The notes under the pieces are model-generated. The model was not told where the DNA came from and did no database searches. It saw only the letters and a program-made list of their open reading frames with translations. The translations under genes and the position numbers were made by a program. A stretch of DNA of 64,000 nt from Allobosea sp. Root483D1 (GTDB lineage: Bacteria > Pseudomonadota > Alphaproteobacteria > Rhizobiales > Beijerinckiaceae): assembly GCF_001429505.1 (NCBI RefSeq), contig NZ_LMJW01000011.1, positions 158,344-222,343 of the forward strand. The letters are read 5' to 3'. This document shows, in pieces, positions 41,841-51,125 of the stretch (the stretch's first letter is position 1; every line of letters starts with the position of its first letter).

Positions 41841-42841
41841 GACGCTGCCCCCGCTCCGATGCCGGCGAGCTTGCGCGCTTGGCGCCGGCCGATCAGCTCG
41901 CGCAACTGCATCGCGACATCGCGGTCGGTGGCGATCGGCAGGATCGGAATCGCCCGGTCGCGCGACAGCCCGGCCAGCCGCGCCCGCCATTGCCGGCGCT
42001 CTTCCGAGAAGCGCCGGCGCAACGAGGCCGCCGAGGCGTCGAGCTCGATCTGTGCTTCGCTCGAGCTGAACGTCGCCCGCCCGACATCCGGCAGCTCCTG
42101 CTCGAGCGGGTCGTGGACGAAGACCGCGATCATGTCGTTGTGGGCACAGAGATTGGTGATCAGCCGCCGCGTCTCGTCATCCTCGCCCGCGGCATCCGAG
42201 ATCAGGCAGACCAGCCCGTCATGCAGGCTCATCTGCGCGGCGGCGCTCAGGGCCTCGTTGAGCCTTGCCGCGCTCTGCCCCGCCTCCGCCGGCTTGCCCA
42301 GGGCGGCGTTGCGGCGGGCGACCTCGGCCAGGACGCGGACCGCGCCGGCGTCGCGCGCCTGCGGCTTCACGCTGGTCAGACCGTCATCGCCGAAGACCAC
42401 GGCGCCGATCCGGTCGCCCAGCGAGGCGACGCGCCAGGCTGCGAGCGCCGCGGCTTCCGCCGCCGCGACCGACTTCATCGTCCGCTGGCTGCCGAAGAAC
42501 ATGGTGCTGCGCTGGTCGACCAGGAGCAGGACCGGCCGGTCGCGCTCCTCGGAATAGACCCGGACATGCGGGGTGCCGAGCCGCGCCGTCGCCAGCCAGT
42601 CGATCGTGCGGGTGTCGTCGCCTTCGACATAGTGCCGCAGCTCCTCGAAGTTCAGGCCGCGGCCACGCAGGCGCGAGGCATGCCGGCCGGCGAGCAGGCT
42701 GTGCACCGGCTGGCGCGGCTGGAAGCTGAAGCCGCGGGCGCGATGCTTCAGGCGCAGCAGCTCGTCGAGCGTGACGAAGGCGCGGGCTGCCGCCTCCCCA
42801 GCCCCGGCCTCGATCCGCGCCTTCTCCCGCATCATCGCCAT
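41837..42841 (-). CDS. DUF58 protein (vWA-like)
   Basis: A 334-residue protein with the DUF58 core GLNFEELRHYVEGDDTRTIDWLATARLGTPHVRVYSEERDRPV followed by a vWA-like LLLVDQRSTMFFGS motif. It has no clear transmembrane helix, as is usual for the shorter DUF58 proteins of MoxR operons. It lies 13 bases after moxR and overlaps DUF4381 by ATGA. It probably links the MoxR ATPase to the membrane vWA proteins. Confidence 0.92.
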   Translation of the reverse strand: MAMMREKARIEAGAGEAAARAFVTLDELLRLKHRARGFSFQPRQPVHSLLAGRHASRLRGRGLNFEELRHYVEGDDTRTIDWLATARLGTPHVRVYSEERDRPVLLLVDQRSTMFFGSQRTMKSVAAAEAAALAAWRVASLGDRIGAVVFGDDGLTSVKPQARDAGAVRVLAEVARRNAALGKPAEAGQSAARLNEALSAAAQMSLHDGLVCLISDAAGEDDETRRLITNLCAHNDMIAVFVHDPLEQELPDVGRATFSSSEAQIELDASAASLRRRFSEERRQWRARLAGLSRDRAIPILPIATDRDVAMQLRELIGRRQARKLAGIGAGAAS

Positions 42842-42854
42842 GGGCTTTGCCTCG

Positions 42855-43838
42855 CTACGCCGCGACGGCGACCTGCTTCACCACCTCGTCCAGCACCGCA
42901 TCGGGTGTCATGCCGTCGGCGCCGGCCTCATAGCTCAGCGACAGCCGGTGCCTCAGGCAATCATGCGCGACGGCCTGGACATCCTCGGGCGTGACGTAGT
43001 CGCGCTCTTGCAGCCAGGCATAGGTGCGCGCGCAGCGATCCAGCGCCAGCGTACCGCGTGGACTGGCGCCGACCGCGATCCAGTTCTTGAGATGCTCGCC
43101 GAATTCGGCTGGCCGGCGCGTCGCTGCGATCAGGGCGACCATATAGGTCTCGACCACCGGTTTCGTCGTCACGCGATCGATCTGCGCCCTCGCATCGAAG
43201 ATCGCCTGCTGCGGAATCATCGCGGGAGCGGGTACCGCGCCGGCCGGTGCGGCGACGCTCTCGGAGCGCACCAGCCGCATCACCTTCACCTCGTCGGCAT
43301 CCGAGGGGTAGTCGATGCGGACATGCATGAGGAAGCGGTCCATCTGCGCTTCCGGCAACGGATAGGTGCCTTCCTGCTCGATCGGGTTCTGGGTGGCGAG
43401 CACCATGAACAGCGGCGGCAGGTCGTAGCGCTTGCCGGCCACCGTGACGTGGCGCTCCTCCATCGCCTCGAGCAGCGCCGACTGCACCTTCGGCGGCGCC
43501 CGGTTGATCTCGTCGGCCAGGATGAGGTTGCCGAAGATCGGCCCCTTGCGGAACTCGAAGCTCCCGTCCTGGCGCAGGATCTCGCCGCCGGTCACGTCGG
43601 AGGGCAGGAGGTCGGGCGTGAACTGGATGCGGCTGAAATCGGATTCGAGGTTCTTCGACAGGCTCTTGATCGCGCGGGTCTTGGCCAGGCCGGGCAGCCC
43701 TTCGAGCAGGACGTTGCCATTGGCGAGCAGCGCGATAACGATGCGCTCGACCACGCGCTCCTGCCCGATGATGTCCTGGTTGATCCGGCTCTGGAGCTCC
43801 CGGACGGCGTCGCGTGCGGTCGGTCCGGTCTGATCCAT
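42855..43838 (-). CDS. moxR: MoxR-family AAA+ ATPase
   Basis: A 327-residue AAA+ ATPase: Walker A in LLEGLPGLAKT (residues about 40-50), Walker B region ILADEINRAPPKVQSALLEAMEE, and sensor/arginine-finger regions in LATQNPIEQEGTYPLPEAQMDRFL. MoxR ATPases act as chaperones that activate or insert cofactors into partner proteins. It is the first gene of the Bat block and has the palindrome GTAACTGTTAC 62 bases upstream. Given its neighbours, the sulfatase and the DUF1254 proteins are candidate clients; this is inference. Confidence 0.94.
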   Translation of the reverse strand: MDQTGPTARDAVRELQSRINQDIIGQERVVERIVIALLANGNVLLEGLPGLAKTRAIKSLSKNLESDFSRIQFTPDLLPSDVTGGEILRQDGSFEFRKGPIFGNLILADEINRAPPKVQSALLEAMEERHVTVAGKRYDLPPLFMVLATQNPIEQEGTYPLPEAQMDRFLMHVRIDYPSDADEVKVMRLVRSESVAAPAGAVPAPAMIPQQAIFDARAQIDRVTTKPVVETYMVALIAATRRPAEFGEHLKNWIAVGASPRGTLALDRCARTYAWLQERDYVTPEDVQAVAHDCLRHRLSLSYEAGADGMTPDAVLDEVVKQVAVAA

Positions 43839-43899
43839 GCGCAGGCTCCCAGAGGTCGTCGTACCGAGTTTTGGTCGAAGCCCGGCCCAAGTCAGCTAC

Positions 43900-43910
43900 G
43901 TAACTGTTAC
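43900..43910. promoter_or_regulatory. GTAACNGTTAC palindrome, copy 2 (upstream of moxR-bat)
   Basis: GTAACTGTTAC is a perfect palindrome around a central T in the 107-base gap between the formylglycine-generating enzyme gene and moxR. Its near edge is 62 bases upstream of the moxR start. Same core as copies at 37507-37517, 53236-53246 and 54054-54064. Confidence 0.75.
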
Positions 43911-43945
43911 AGCCGGCGGGCCCGCGTCTTCGGCCTTGCCGTTGC

Positions 43946-44905
43946 TCAGCTCCGGACCACGCAGCGGAAGCCGACATGGCTGGTGGAGGTGTCGACCGGC
44001 TCGGCATGGCGGGCGGCCGGGCGGTAGCGCCGGCAATAGCTCGGCGCGCACAGATGCGAGCCGCCCTTCAGCACCTTGCGGGGGATGCGGATCGCGGGCT
44101 GGCGCGGATCGTAGCTGTCGGCCTCCGGGCCGCCGCGCGGGTTTTGCGGCACGCAGCAGGCCTTGGGCGCATCGCCCTGGTGGCGGACCGACCAGAAGTC
44201 CGAGGTCCATTCCCAGACATTGCCGATCATGTCGTAGAGTCCGTAGCCGTTCGGCGGAAAGGTCCCGACCGGCGAGGTTCGGGCCCAGCCATCCTCCTTG
44301 CTGTTCTCGTTGGGAAAGTTGCCCTGCCAGATATTGGCCATGTGCCGGCCCTCCGGCGTGAGTTCGTCGCCCCAGGCGAATTCAGAGCCCTCGCGCCCGC
44401 CCCAGGCCGCGTATTCCCATTCTGCCTCGGTCGGCAGCGACTTGCCGGCCCAGGCGGCATAGGCCTCAGCATCGCGATAGGCGACATGGACCACAGGGTG
44501 ATCGTCGAGACCCTTGAGCGACGAGCCAGAGCCATAGGGCTTGCGCCAGGTCGCGCCGAACTTGAAGCTCCACCATTGCCCCCAGTCGCGCAGGTCGACG
44601 GGGTGAGATGGCGGGCTGAACATCAGCGAGCCGGCGCGCAGCATATGCGGCAGGGCGCCGGGGTAGTCCTTCGGGTCGGGCGCGATCTCGGCGAAGGTGA
44701 CATGGCCGGTCGCCTCGACGAAGGCGCGGAACTGCCGGTTGGTCACGGGCGTCGCATCGATCCAGAAACCGTCGACGCTAGCCCGGTGGCTCGGCGCCTC
44801 CTCGGCGTAGTGATGGTCGGACCCCATGCGGAAGCTGCCGCCCTCGATGCGACGCATGCCGGTAGCGAGAACAGGCTTGTCCAGCACGTGATCCTCTCCA
44901 TTCAT
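43946..44905 (-). CDS. Formylglycine-generating enzyme (sulfatase maturase, SUMF1 family)
   Basis: A 319-residue enzyme that oxidises the Cys of the CxPxR/CxAxR motif of sulfatases to formylglycine. Supporting segments: RIEGGSFRMGSD, FWIDATPVTNRQFRAFVEATGH, LPTEAEWEYAAWGG, YGLYDMIGNVWEWTSDFW, and the C-terminal GGSHLCAPSYCRRYRPAARH. In the last one both active-site cysteines are present (about Cys286 and Cys291). No signal peptide, so it acts in the cytoplasm before export. Start at 44905 overlaps the HAD gene stop by ATGA. It can mature both sulfatases in this window (51545 and 19802). Confidence 0.95.
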   Translation of the reverse strand: MNGEDHVLDKPVLATGMRRIEGGSFRMGSDHHYAEEAPSHRASVDGFWIDATPVTNRQFRAFVEATGHVTFAEIAPDPKDYPGALPHMLRAGSLMFSPPSHPVDLRDWGQWWSFKFGATWRKPYGSGSSLKGLDDHPVVHVAYRDAEAYAAWAGKSLPTEAEWEYAAWGGREGSEFAWGDELTPEGRHMANIWQGNFPNENSKEDGWARTSPVGTFPPNGYGLYDMIGNVWEWTSDFWSVRHQGDAPKACCVPQNPRGGPEADSYDPRQPAIRIPRKVLKGGSHLCAPSYCRRYRPAARHAEPVDTSTSHVGFRCVVRS

Positions 44906-45903
44906 TTGCTGGCCGGAAAGACCGTCTTCCAATCCGCCTTCATGTCGACGACCGTCCAGCCCTTGGCCGCAGCCTCGTCGAGCGCCTTGTCGAGCTTGCC
45001 GATCTTCGAGGTTCGATCATAGGCCCATTCGCGCTCGGCGTCGGTATGATGGATGATCAGCGCCAGGCGCGCGCCCGGGCCCGCCGCCGCATATTGCAAC
45101 ATCTGCAGGTCACCGTCGGAATTTCCGAAGGCAAGGATCGGGCGCCGGCCGATGGCGCGGTTGATGCCGACGGGCTTGCCCGGCCCGTCGTCGACGAACT
45201 CGACCTTGCTGTCCTTGAAAAGCTCCGGCCGGCCGTCGCCGCCGATGCGGAACTTTACGACGCCGGTCGAGCCGACGACCTGCTCGGGCGGGATGCCATA
45301 GGCCTTCTCGGCGAAGACGCGCATGAACTCGACGCCGCCGCCGGAGACGATGAAGGTCTTGAAACCATTGGCTCGCAGATAGGTCAGCAATTCGAGCTGG
45401 GGCTGGTAGACCATTTCGGTATAGGGCCGCTGCTTCGTCGGATGACGGGCCGAGGCCAGCCAGTTGGCGACCGTGGCGGCGAACTGGTCCGTGGTCATCC
45501 CGGTATGCGTTGCGGCCATGATCTGGAGCAGGCCCTTCTCGCCCGAGGCGGCGAGGCCTTTGAGGTCCCGGGCGAGAACCGAGCGAAAGGGCTCTTTCGC
45601 TTTCCAGTCCGGGTTCTGCGCGGCGAGCCGCTTGACCTCGTCGAAGGCGAACTGCAGCTGGAAATAGACCGGCTGCTCGGCCCACAGCGTGCCGTCATTG
45701 TCGAAGGTCGCGATGCGTTCCGCCGGCTTGACGAAATCCGCGCCGCCATCGCGAGTCACCTTGGCGACGAAGTCGATGATCGCCTGCTTGGCCTTGCCGT
45801 CGTTCCAGGACGGCAGAGGATCGCTCTGCGCCAGAGCGCCGAGGCTCCAGCTCGACAAGCCAGCAAGCAGGAGCGCCGCGACCACGATACGCCGGTTCAA
45901 CAT
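44902..45903 (-). CDS. Exported HAD-family phosphatase
   Basis: A 333-residue protein with a signal peptide (residues 1-26, ending LGALAQ) and a HAD hydrolase core: motif I FDNDGTLW with Asp68/Asp70, motif II in FIVSGGG, and motif IV in FGNSDGDLQML. It belongs to the phosphoserine-phosphatase-like group and probably dephosphorylates an unknown compound in the periplasm. Start at 45903 follows a perfect ribosome site (AAAGGAGG). It lies in the same direction and operon as the DUF1254 proteins and the maturase. Confidence 0.9.
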   Translation of the reverse strand: MLNRRIVVAALLLAGLSSWSLGALAQSDPLPSWNDGKAKQAIIDFVAKVTRDGGADFVKPAERIATFDNDGTLWAEQPVYFQLQFAFDEVKRLAAQNPDWKAKEPFRSVLARDLKGLAASGEKGLLQIMAATHTGMTTDQFAATVANWLASARHPTKQRPYTEMVYQPQLELLTYLRANGFKTFIVSGGGVEFMRVFAEKAYGIPPEQVVGSTGVVKFRIGGDGRPELFKDSKVEFVDDGPGKPVGINRAIGRRPILAFGNSDGDLQMLQYAAAGPGARLALIIHHTDAEREWAYDRTSKIGKLDKALDEAAAKGWTVVDMKADWKTVFPASK

Positions 45904-45941
45904 TCGAACCTCCTTTGAGAACAGGTGGGCGACGTCGGGCG

Positions 45942-46976
45942 TCACGATGCCGGCTGCGGTTGCGGGAAGCTCCATGTGCCGTTCAGGATCTGGGCACGCG
46001 GGCGGTAAAGCCGCACGGTGTAGTTCCAGCCCGGCATGGTCGGCAGGCAGTTGGGAATCTTGCCGTCACAGCCGCCGAACTGGATCGCGATCGAGCCGTC
46101 GCCGCTCTTCTTAGCGGTCAGGTTGTTGAGCGTGTAGGCGTCGTAGGGGTTCTTCTGGTAGTAACCCTCGCCATTATAGAGGCTGACCGACCAGAAGCCG
46201 TCGACCGGCACGTCCTTGACGACGAGCTTGTAGACGGTCTTGCCGTCATTCCCGCTCGGCGTGATGTTGAGATAGGTCGCGTCCTTGTCGGGATTGCCGC
46301 CCCAGGCCGAAGCGGAACCGATCAGGTGCCTGACGGGATCGACCTGCTGCCTGGTGCCGAAGGCCTTCTTGAAATCGGGAATCGTCGAGCCGAGTACGAT
46401 CAGCGCATCACGGACCTTCTTCTGGCTGGCCTGATCCCAGTTCGGCACCTCGAATTTGCCGGGGCTCTTCTGGCTGACCTTGATGGCGTCCTGCAGGGCA
46501 TGGACCTGCTGGACATCCTTCGGGTCGTTAGGATCGACGAGCGTGCGCACCGCCGTCGCGACATAGCGCGTGCCGACCTTCTTCCTGTCGAGGGTGTAGG
46601 TTCCCGCGCCATAGGCCACCATCGGCGTATAGTGGTCTTCGCTGATCACCTGCAGCGACATGAAGCGCTTGCCGGCATTCGGCAGGGTGATCGTCACCGG
46701 CCCGGCATCGAGATCGAACACCGCCGCCGAATAGAGCGTGTCGCGGTTGAGCCGGATGACCGTCTGGTTGTCGATCGAAGCCGGCTCGCGGCGGTGCAGG
46801 AACTTCCCGAAACTGCCGTCCTTGACCATGTTGCTCATGTAGAGATCGGATTCGGCGCGGACGAAGTTGTCGACGCCGACCGGCGTGGCGGCGCCGCCGC
46901 CCGCTGCCTGTGCCCGGGCTGCTCCGGTTGCGGCGATCGTCATGGCGAGGATCGAGATGGCGTATCTGGCGAGCAT
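45942..46976 (-). CDS. Exported DUF1254/DUF1214 protein (shorter paralogue)
   Basis: A 344-residue exported protein with a signal peptide (residues 1-23, ending ARA). It carries DUF1254 (residues about 35-150; NQTVIRLNRDTLYSAAVFDLDAGPVTITLP) and a C-terminal DUF1214 (about 230-335; VPVDGFWSVSLYNGEGYYQKNPYDAYTLNN, WNYTVRLYRPRAQILNGTW). These domains have no established biochemical role. It is a paralogue of the next upstream gene, 17 bases away, and may form a complex with it. Confidence 0.9.
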   Translation of the reverse strand: MLARYAISILAMTIAATGAARAQAAGGGAATPVGVDNFVRAESDLYMSNMVKDGSFGKFLHRREPASIDNQTVIRLNRDTLYSAAVFDLDAGPVTITLPNAGKRFMSLQVISEDHYTPMVAYGAGTYTLDRKKVGTRYVATAVRTLVDPNDPKDVQQVHALQDAIKVSQKSPGKFEVPNWDQASQKKVRDALIVLGSTIPDFKKAFGTRQQVDPVRHLIGSASAWGGNPDKDATYLNITPSGNDGKTVYKLVVKDVPVDGFWSVSLYNGEGYYQKNPYDAYTLNNLTAKKSGDGSIAIQFGGCDGKIPNCLPTMPGWNYTVRLYRPRAQILNGTWSFPQPQPAS

Positions 46977-46993
46977 GATCTGTCTCCCTTTCG

Positions 46994-48457
46994 TCAGGCG
47001 GCACGCGCCAGCGGTGGCGCTTTCCATTTTCCGTTAACGGCCGCCTGCTTCGGCCAATACAGGCGCATCACCGCAAAGAACGGTCCCTTAGGCGCGGGGA
47101 GCCAGTTGGTCTCGCGATCCTTCCCTGGCGACTCGTTCTGGAGATAAATCGTGATGCCGCCGTCCGGATCGCGCTTCAGCGACGGTAGCATCGGCGAGTT
47201 GATCAGATAGCGGTTGATGGAATTGGCGTAGAGCAGGCTCGCCGGCAGCTCGTACATCGTCAGCGACCAGAAGGCGTTGACCGGCGGCAACTGCCCCGGC
47301 GCGAAGCGCAGGACATAGCGGTTGGCACCCGCAAGCGGCTGTTTGGCGGCGTCGATGAAATAAAGCGGATAGATCGCCTCATCCTTGGAGTTGCCATAGA
47401 TTCCGAGCACGGCCGCGGACATGCGCGCCATGTAGTCGTTCTTGAGAAAGGCACGTGTGCCGAAGCCATCGGCGCTGGTCTTCTTGCCGGTATCGAGCAC
47501 TGTCGCCTTGTATTCGGCGAAGGCCTTCCAGGCGTCGGCCATTCCGTCCTGCAAGGCCTGGCGGATTTCCGGCGAGAGCGTGGCCGCGTCGAACGGCTTG
47601 CCGGCACCGATCCCGATCCTGGCGAAGCGCGCCATCAGCGCCCGCTCGGACGGATGGGGTGGGCAGAACTGCAGGATGAAATTCAGGAGACCGAAGAATT
47701 CGAGCGAACCGCGCTCCTGTTCCGGCCCGAGCGGCTTTGCGAACGTCACGGCGGGCGCGGCTGCGGGCGCTGGCTGGCCGAGGAATTGCGAAAGCGGCTG
47801 GACCTTGTAGCCGGCCTGGACCGCCTTGACCTTCTCGATATCGGCCGGATCGAAAAGCTGCGTCCGATAGAGCACGAAGGCGAAATCGGTCTCGCAACGG
47901 ATCACCGACTTGATGCCCTTGGGTTTGCTGCCCTTCCATTTCGGCCCGGCGAGCAGGTAGTTGCCGGCGCCGTTGCCGGTGGCCCGGCTGCCGACATAGG
48001 CGAAGTCGAAGGTGTAGAGGTCGATGAACTGCAGCGAATAGTAGCGCCCTTTCTCGACCGTGGGCACGGTGAAGACGAGCGGCTCTGCCCGCAGATCGGC
48101 GCCGACATAGGAGTAGGGCGTGTCGGAATTCGGTGTCTGGATCGCCTTGTCTTCGGGCGTATAGACTCGCGCATTGTTGACCAGAGTGTTCCAGGACGCC
48201 TTGTACTCAGGGCCGCCGCGGTCGACGAAATACGAATGCTGGATGCGGTAGCTATCGACCATGGGAAAGCCGTAGATCATGGCCTCCCTCGCGATCGCGC
48301 GCACCTCCCCGGCGGAGGGAGCCTGCGCTCCCGCGGGCTGGGGCATGATCGCGAACGCGCCAAGCGTTGCCGCTCCGCCCAGCACGAGATCTCGCCGGCT
48401 GATCCCCCGGCGGTCGGGTTCGCAATGAGGGGTACTCGACCTTGCAACGCTGCTCAT
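46994..48457 (-). CDS. Exported DUF1254/DUF1214 protein with Tat-type signal (longer paralogue)
   Basis: A 487-residue protein whose N-terminus contains RRGISRRDLVLGGAATLGAFAI, a twin-arginine signal, so it may be exported folded or with a cofactor. DUF1254 spans about residues 60-200 (REAMIYGFPMVDSYRIQ, TPNSDTPYSYVGADLRAEPLVFTVP) and DUF1214 about 365-475 (PPVNAFWSLTMYELPASLLYANSINRYLINSPM). Start at 48457 with GGAGGG upstream. It shares the operon with a second DUF1254 protein, a phosphatase and the sulfatase maturase. Confidence 0.9.
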   Translation of the reverse strand: MSSVARSSTPHCEPDRRGISRRDLVLGGAATLGAFAIMPQPAGAQAPSAGEVRAIAREAMIYGFPMVDSYRIQHSYFVDRGGPEYKASWNTLVNNARVYTPEDKAIQTPNSDTPYSYVGADLRAEPLVFTVPTVEKGRYYSLQFIDLYTFDFAYVGSRATGNGAGNYLLAGPKWKGSKPKGIKSVIRCETDFAFVLYRTQLFDPADIEKVKAVQAGYKVQPLSQFLGQPAPAAAPAVTFAKPLGPEQERGSLEFFGLLNFILQFCPPHPSERALMARFARIGIGAGKPFDAATLSPEIRQALQDGMADAWKAFAEYKATVLDTGKKTSADGFGTRAFLKNDYMARMSAAVLGIYGNSKDEAIYPLYFIDAAKQPLAGANRYVLRFAPGQLPPVNAFWSLTMYELPASLLYANSINRYLINSPMLPSLKRDPDGGITIYLQNESPGKDRETNWLPAPKGPFFAVMRLYWPKQAAVNGKWKAPPLARAA

Positions 48458-48560
48458 TTGTGTGGCCCTCCAGTGATACTGGCGATGACTTCGCTCCATT
48501 CGTCGCGCAGTTGAACGCTGTAGGAAGTGCCCCTTGACCTCGGGCATTCGTGGAAGCGGT

Positions 48561-51125
48561 TCATTCCTGCCGCTCCCCTCCGCTGAACCAGCGGAAATAT
48601 GCGTTGTCCGGCGCGGCTTGTGCGACCTGCCGCATCTGCCGCGCCCAGCGCGCCCTCTCCCCCGAATAGGCGGCGAGGCCGGCGTCGTAGAAGGTCAGAA
48701 GCGTGTCGGTTTCGGCTGTGAGCGCCGTCCTGAAGGCGTCGTCGGCTCCAGCGACGGCAGGCGCGCGCTGCATGTCCATCAGCGCCGGCAAGGTCGTGGT
48801 CAACTCCTGGCGGCGGACCCAGCCGGCATACTCGATCCGGGGATCGTCGTCGGTCACGGGCCGGGCGGCGCCGGCGTAGCGTTCCAGTCCCGCGCGATCG
48901 GTCACATAGGTCGCCAGCAAGGCAGCGGGAGAGGCGATGCCGACGTCCGCCAGGGCCTTCGCCACCTCCGGCTGGGTGAGCCGGGCCGCAATCCGGGGCA
49001 GGTCGAGCGTGACGGGCTCCTGCGAGCCGATCAGCAGCATCTCGTGAAGCTCACTGGTCCAGAGCGTCGCATGCGGGAAAACGTCGAGAAAGCTGCGGAC
49101 CAGGGAACGGGTATCCTCGTCGTTCTGGGTCGGCAGCGGCAGCCATTGTGCGACGAGGCCGCCCTCGACGAGGCGCGAGCGTGCGAGCGCATAAAAGTCG
49201 GTGGAATAGAGGTTCGTCACACCGGCGGCCGAGGGCGGGGGCGGTTCCAGCGTGATCAGATCGTAGCGGTCCGGATTGCGCAGGAGTTCGCGGCGTCCGT
49301 CGCGCAGCCGGATGTCGAGGCGTGGATCGCGCGTCGCGCCGAAATTGCCTGCGAAAGCGGAGGCCGCGCGCACGACGCTCGGCAGAAGCTCGGCAACGAC
49401 GCGCCGTTCGAGGCCGGGATAGGTGAGAAGGGCGCCGGCCGTGATGCCGGTGCCGAAGCCGATCACCAGCGCCGATTTCGGTTCGCGATTGTGGATGATC
49501 AAAGGCAGCAGCGCCTGCAGACGCATGTAGCGCAGCGATGGCATGGCGTCGCCGGAGTTCGAGACGCCCTGGATGTAGAGGCGACGGAAACGGTTGCGTC
49601 CCGAACCGCGCTCGACAACCGCGACCGTGCCGCCAAGACCTTCCTCGTAGGAGACAAGACTTGCCCCGCGTGCGCCCGGCAGGAGGGTGGCGAGCCGATC
49701 GCTGGGGAGAAGGATCGCCGTCAAGCAAGTCGCTGCGCTAACCGCCAGCGCGGCGATCCAGGCCTTCGAGGAGCCGCTCCGCTCGCGCAGTGCCGCGACA
49801 GCGCCGAGCACTCCAGCCGCGATGGCGAGGATGGCGAGGGTGCGCACGAGGCCGAGCAAAGGCACGAGGACGAATCCGGTCAGGACGGTTCCGAGAATGC
49901 CGCCGAGCGTGTTGAGCGCGACGATCGTGCCGACGCCACGGCCGACCCGGCGGGGATCGACGATCAGTCGCAGCGCTGCGGGGAAGGCCGCGCCGAGTAA
50001 CAGCGTCGCCGGAAGGACCACACAGATGGCGGCGACGGCGAAGCGAGCGGCCATGCCTGCGAACGCATTTCCGGTCAGCCGGACGACAGTCGCTTCGATT
50101 ACGCCTTGCAACTGGATCAGCCAGGGGCCGAGCACGGCGATCGCGAGTGCGGCCGTGAGGCCAGCTCCGGCGATAAGCAACCCGAAAACGCTCCACGGAT
50201 GTCTGACGCGATCGGCCCAGCGGGCGTAAATGGCGGCACCGAGCGCAAGGCCGGTCAGATAGGTCGCCAGCAGGACGGAGAAGGCGAAGCTGCGCGTGCT
50301 CATGAACGGCACGATGGTTTGTGACCAGACCACCTCGTAGCCGAGGGCGATTCCGCCCGCGATCGCATAGAGACCGATCGCGAGCAGCGCGGAGGCGGAG
50401 AAACGGCTTTCCGTGGCCTCTGGCAATGCGGAAACAGAAACCGCGGCGCTCCTGCTCGCGGCGAGCGCCAGAAGGGCCGCGATCAGGCAGATCGCTGCCG
50501 CGACCAGGGCTGATCCGCGAATCCCCGCGGCCGGAATGACGATGAACGAAGCCAACAGGGCACCGGCGATCGCGCCAGCCGTGTTGGCGGCGTAGAGGTT
50601 GCCGCCGACGCGGCTTACATCCTCGCGCCGGCTGGCGGCGAAGCGAGTCAGCGCGGGCAGAGTTCCGCCCATCAGCACGGCCGGAAGGCCGACGAGCAGG
50701 AAGACCAGCGCCCAGGCGAGCAACGGGGTCGTCGCTTCGAGCCGGGCGAAGAGCGGAGCGGCCTGCGACAGGCCAAGCGTCGTCAGGACGGCGAGGACGG
50801 CGACGCCGGCTTCGAGCGCCGCATAAAGGCGCAAGGGGCGAGCGGTGCGATCGGCGATGCGGCCGAAGAGCAGGCCGCCGACGGCGAGGCCGGCGAAGAA
50901 GGCGCTGACGCCGGTGGTGATGGCATAGACATCGATGCCGACCACGAGCGTGAGCTGCTTGATCCAGAGCACCTGGCAGATCAGCGCCGCCAGACCCGAG
51001 AGGAACAGCAAGAGCGCGGGGACGGCGTTGCCGCCCGCGCGCCATTGCGAGGTTCCGGCCGAGGAACGCCTGGTTCTCCGACTGGGACGCGGCACCGGGG
51101 CCTGCTCGGTGCGTGCCAAGGTCAC
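48561..51125 (-). CDS. Fused MFS-like transporter / spermidine synthase-like protein
   Basis: An 854-residue membrane protein starting with GTG (GTGA overlap with the upstream gene). Residues about 35-490 are MFS-like, with many helices (ALICQVLWIKQLTLVVG, GLAVGGLLFGRIADR). Residues about 510-790 are spermidine-synthase-like with a SAM-type motif (VIGFGTGITAGALL) and YDLITLEPPPPSAAGVTNLYSTDFYALAR. The acidic catalytic residues of true aminopropyltransferases are not evident (LEPPPP in place of a DSTDP-like loop), so polyamine synthesis is doubtful. It could modify or move a small molecule across the inner membrane. The tail after residue 790 may be periplasmic. Confidence 0.88.
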   Translation of the reverse strand: MTLARTEQAPVPRPSRRTRRSSAGTSQWRAGGNAVPALLLFLSGLAALICQVLWIKQLTLVVGIDVYAITTGVSAFFAGLAVGGLLFGRIADRTARPLRLYAALEAGVAVLAVLTTLGLSQAAPLFARLEATTPLLAWALVFLLVGLPAVLMGGTLPALTRFAASRREDVSRVGGNLYAANTAGAIAGALLASFIVIPAAGIRGSALVAAAICLIAALLALAASRSAAVSVSALPEATESRFSASALLAIGLYAIAGGIALGYEVVWSQTIVPFMSTRSFAFSVLLATYLTGLALGAAIYARWADRVRHPWSVFGLLIAGAGLTAALAIAVLGPWLIQLQGVIEATVVRLTGNAFAGMAARFAVAAICVVLPATLLLGAAFPAALRLIVDPRRVGRGVGTIVALNTLGGILGTVLTGFVLVPLLGLVRTLAILAIAAGVLGAVAALRERSGSSKAWIAALAVSAATCLTAILLPSDRLATLLPGARGASLVSYEEGLGGTVAVVERGSGRNRFRRLYIQGVSNSGDAMPSLRYMRLQALLPLIIHNREPKSALVIGFGTGITAGALLTYPGLERRVVAELLPSVVRAASAFAGNFGATRDPRLDIRLRDGRRELLRNPDRYDLITLEPPPPSAAGVTNLYSTDFYALARSRLVEGGLVAQWLPLPTQNDEDTRSLVRSFLDVFPHATLWTSELHEMLLIGSQEPVTLDLPRIAARLTQPEVAKALADVGIASPAALLATYVTDRAGLERYAGAARPVTDDDPRIEYAGWVRRQELTTTLPALMDMQRAPAVAGADDAFRTALTAETDTLLTFYDAGLAAYSGERARWARQMRQVAQAAPDNAYFRWFSGGERQE

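Noticed and set aside
48561..51125. Calling this gene a spermidine synthase
   Set aside because: Only the SAM-like fold is evident. The acidic residues needed for aminopropyl transfer are not seen, and half the protein is an MFS-like membrane domain.
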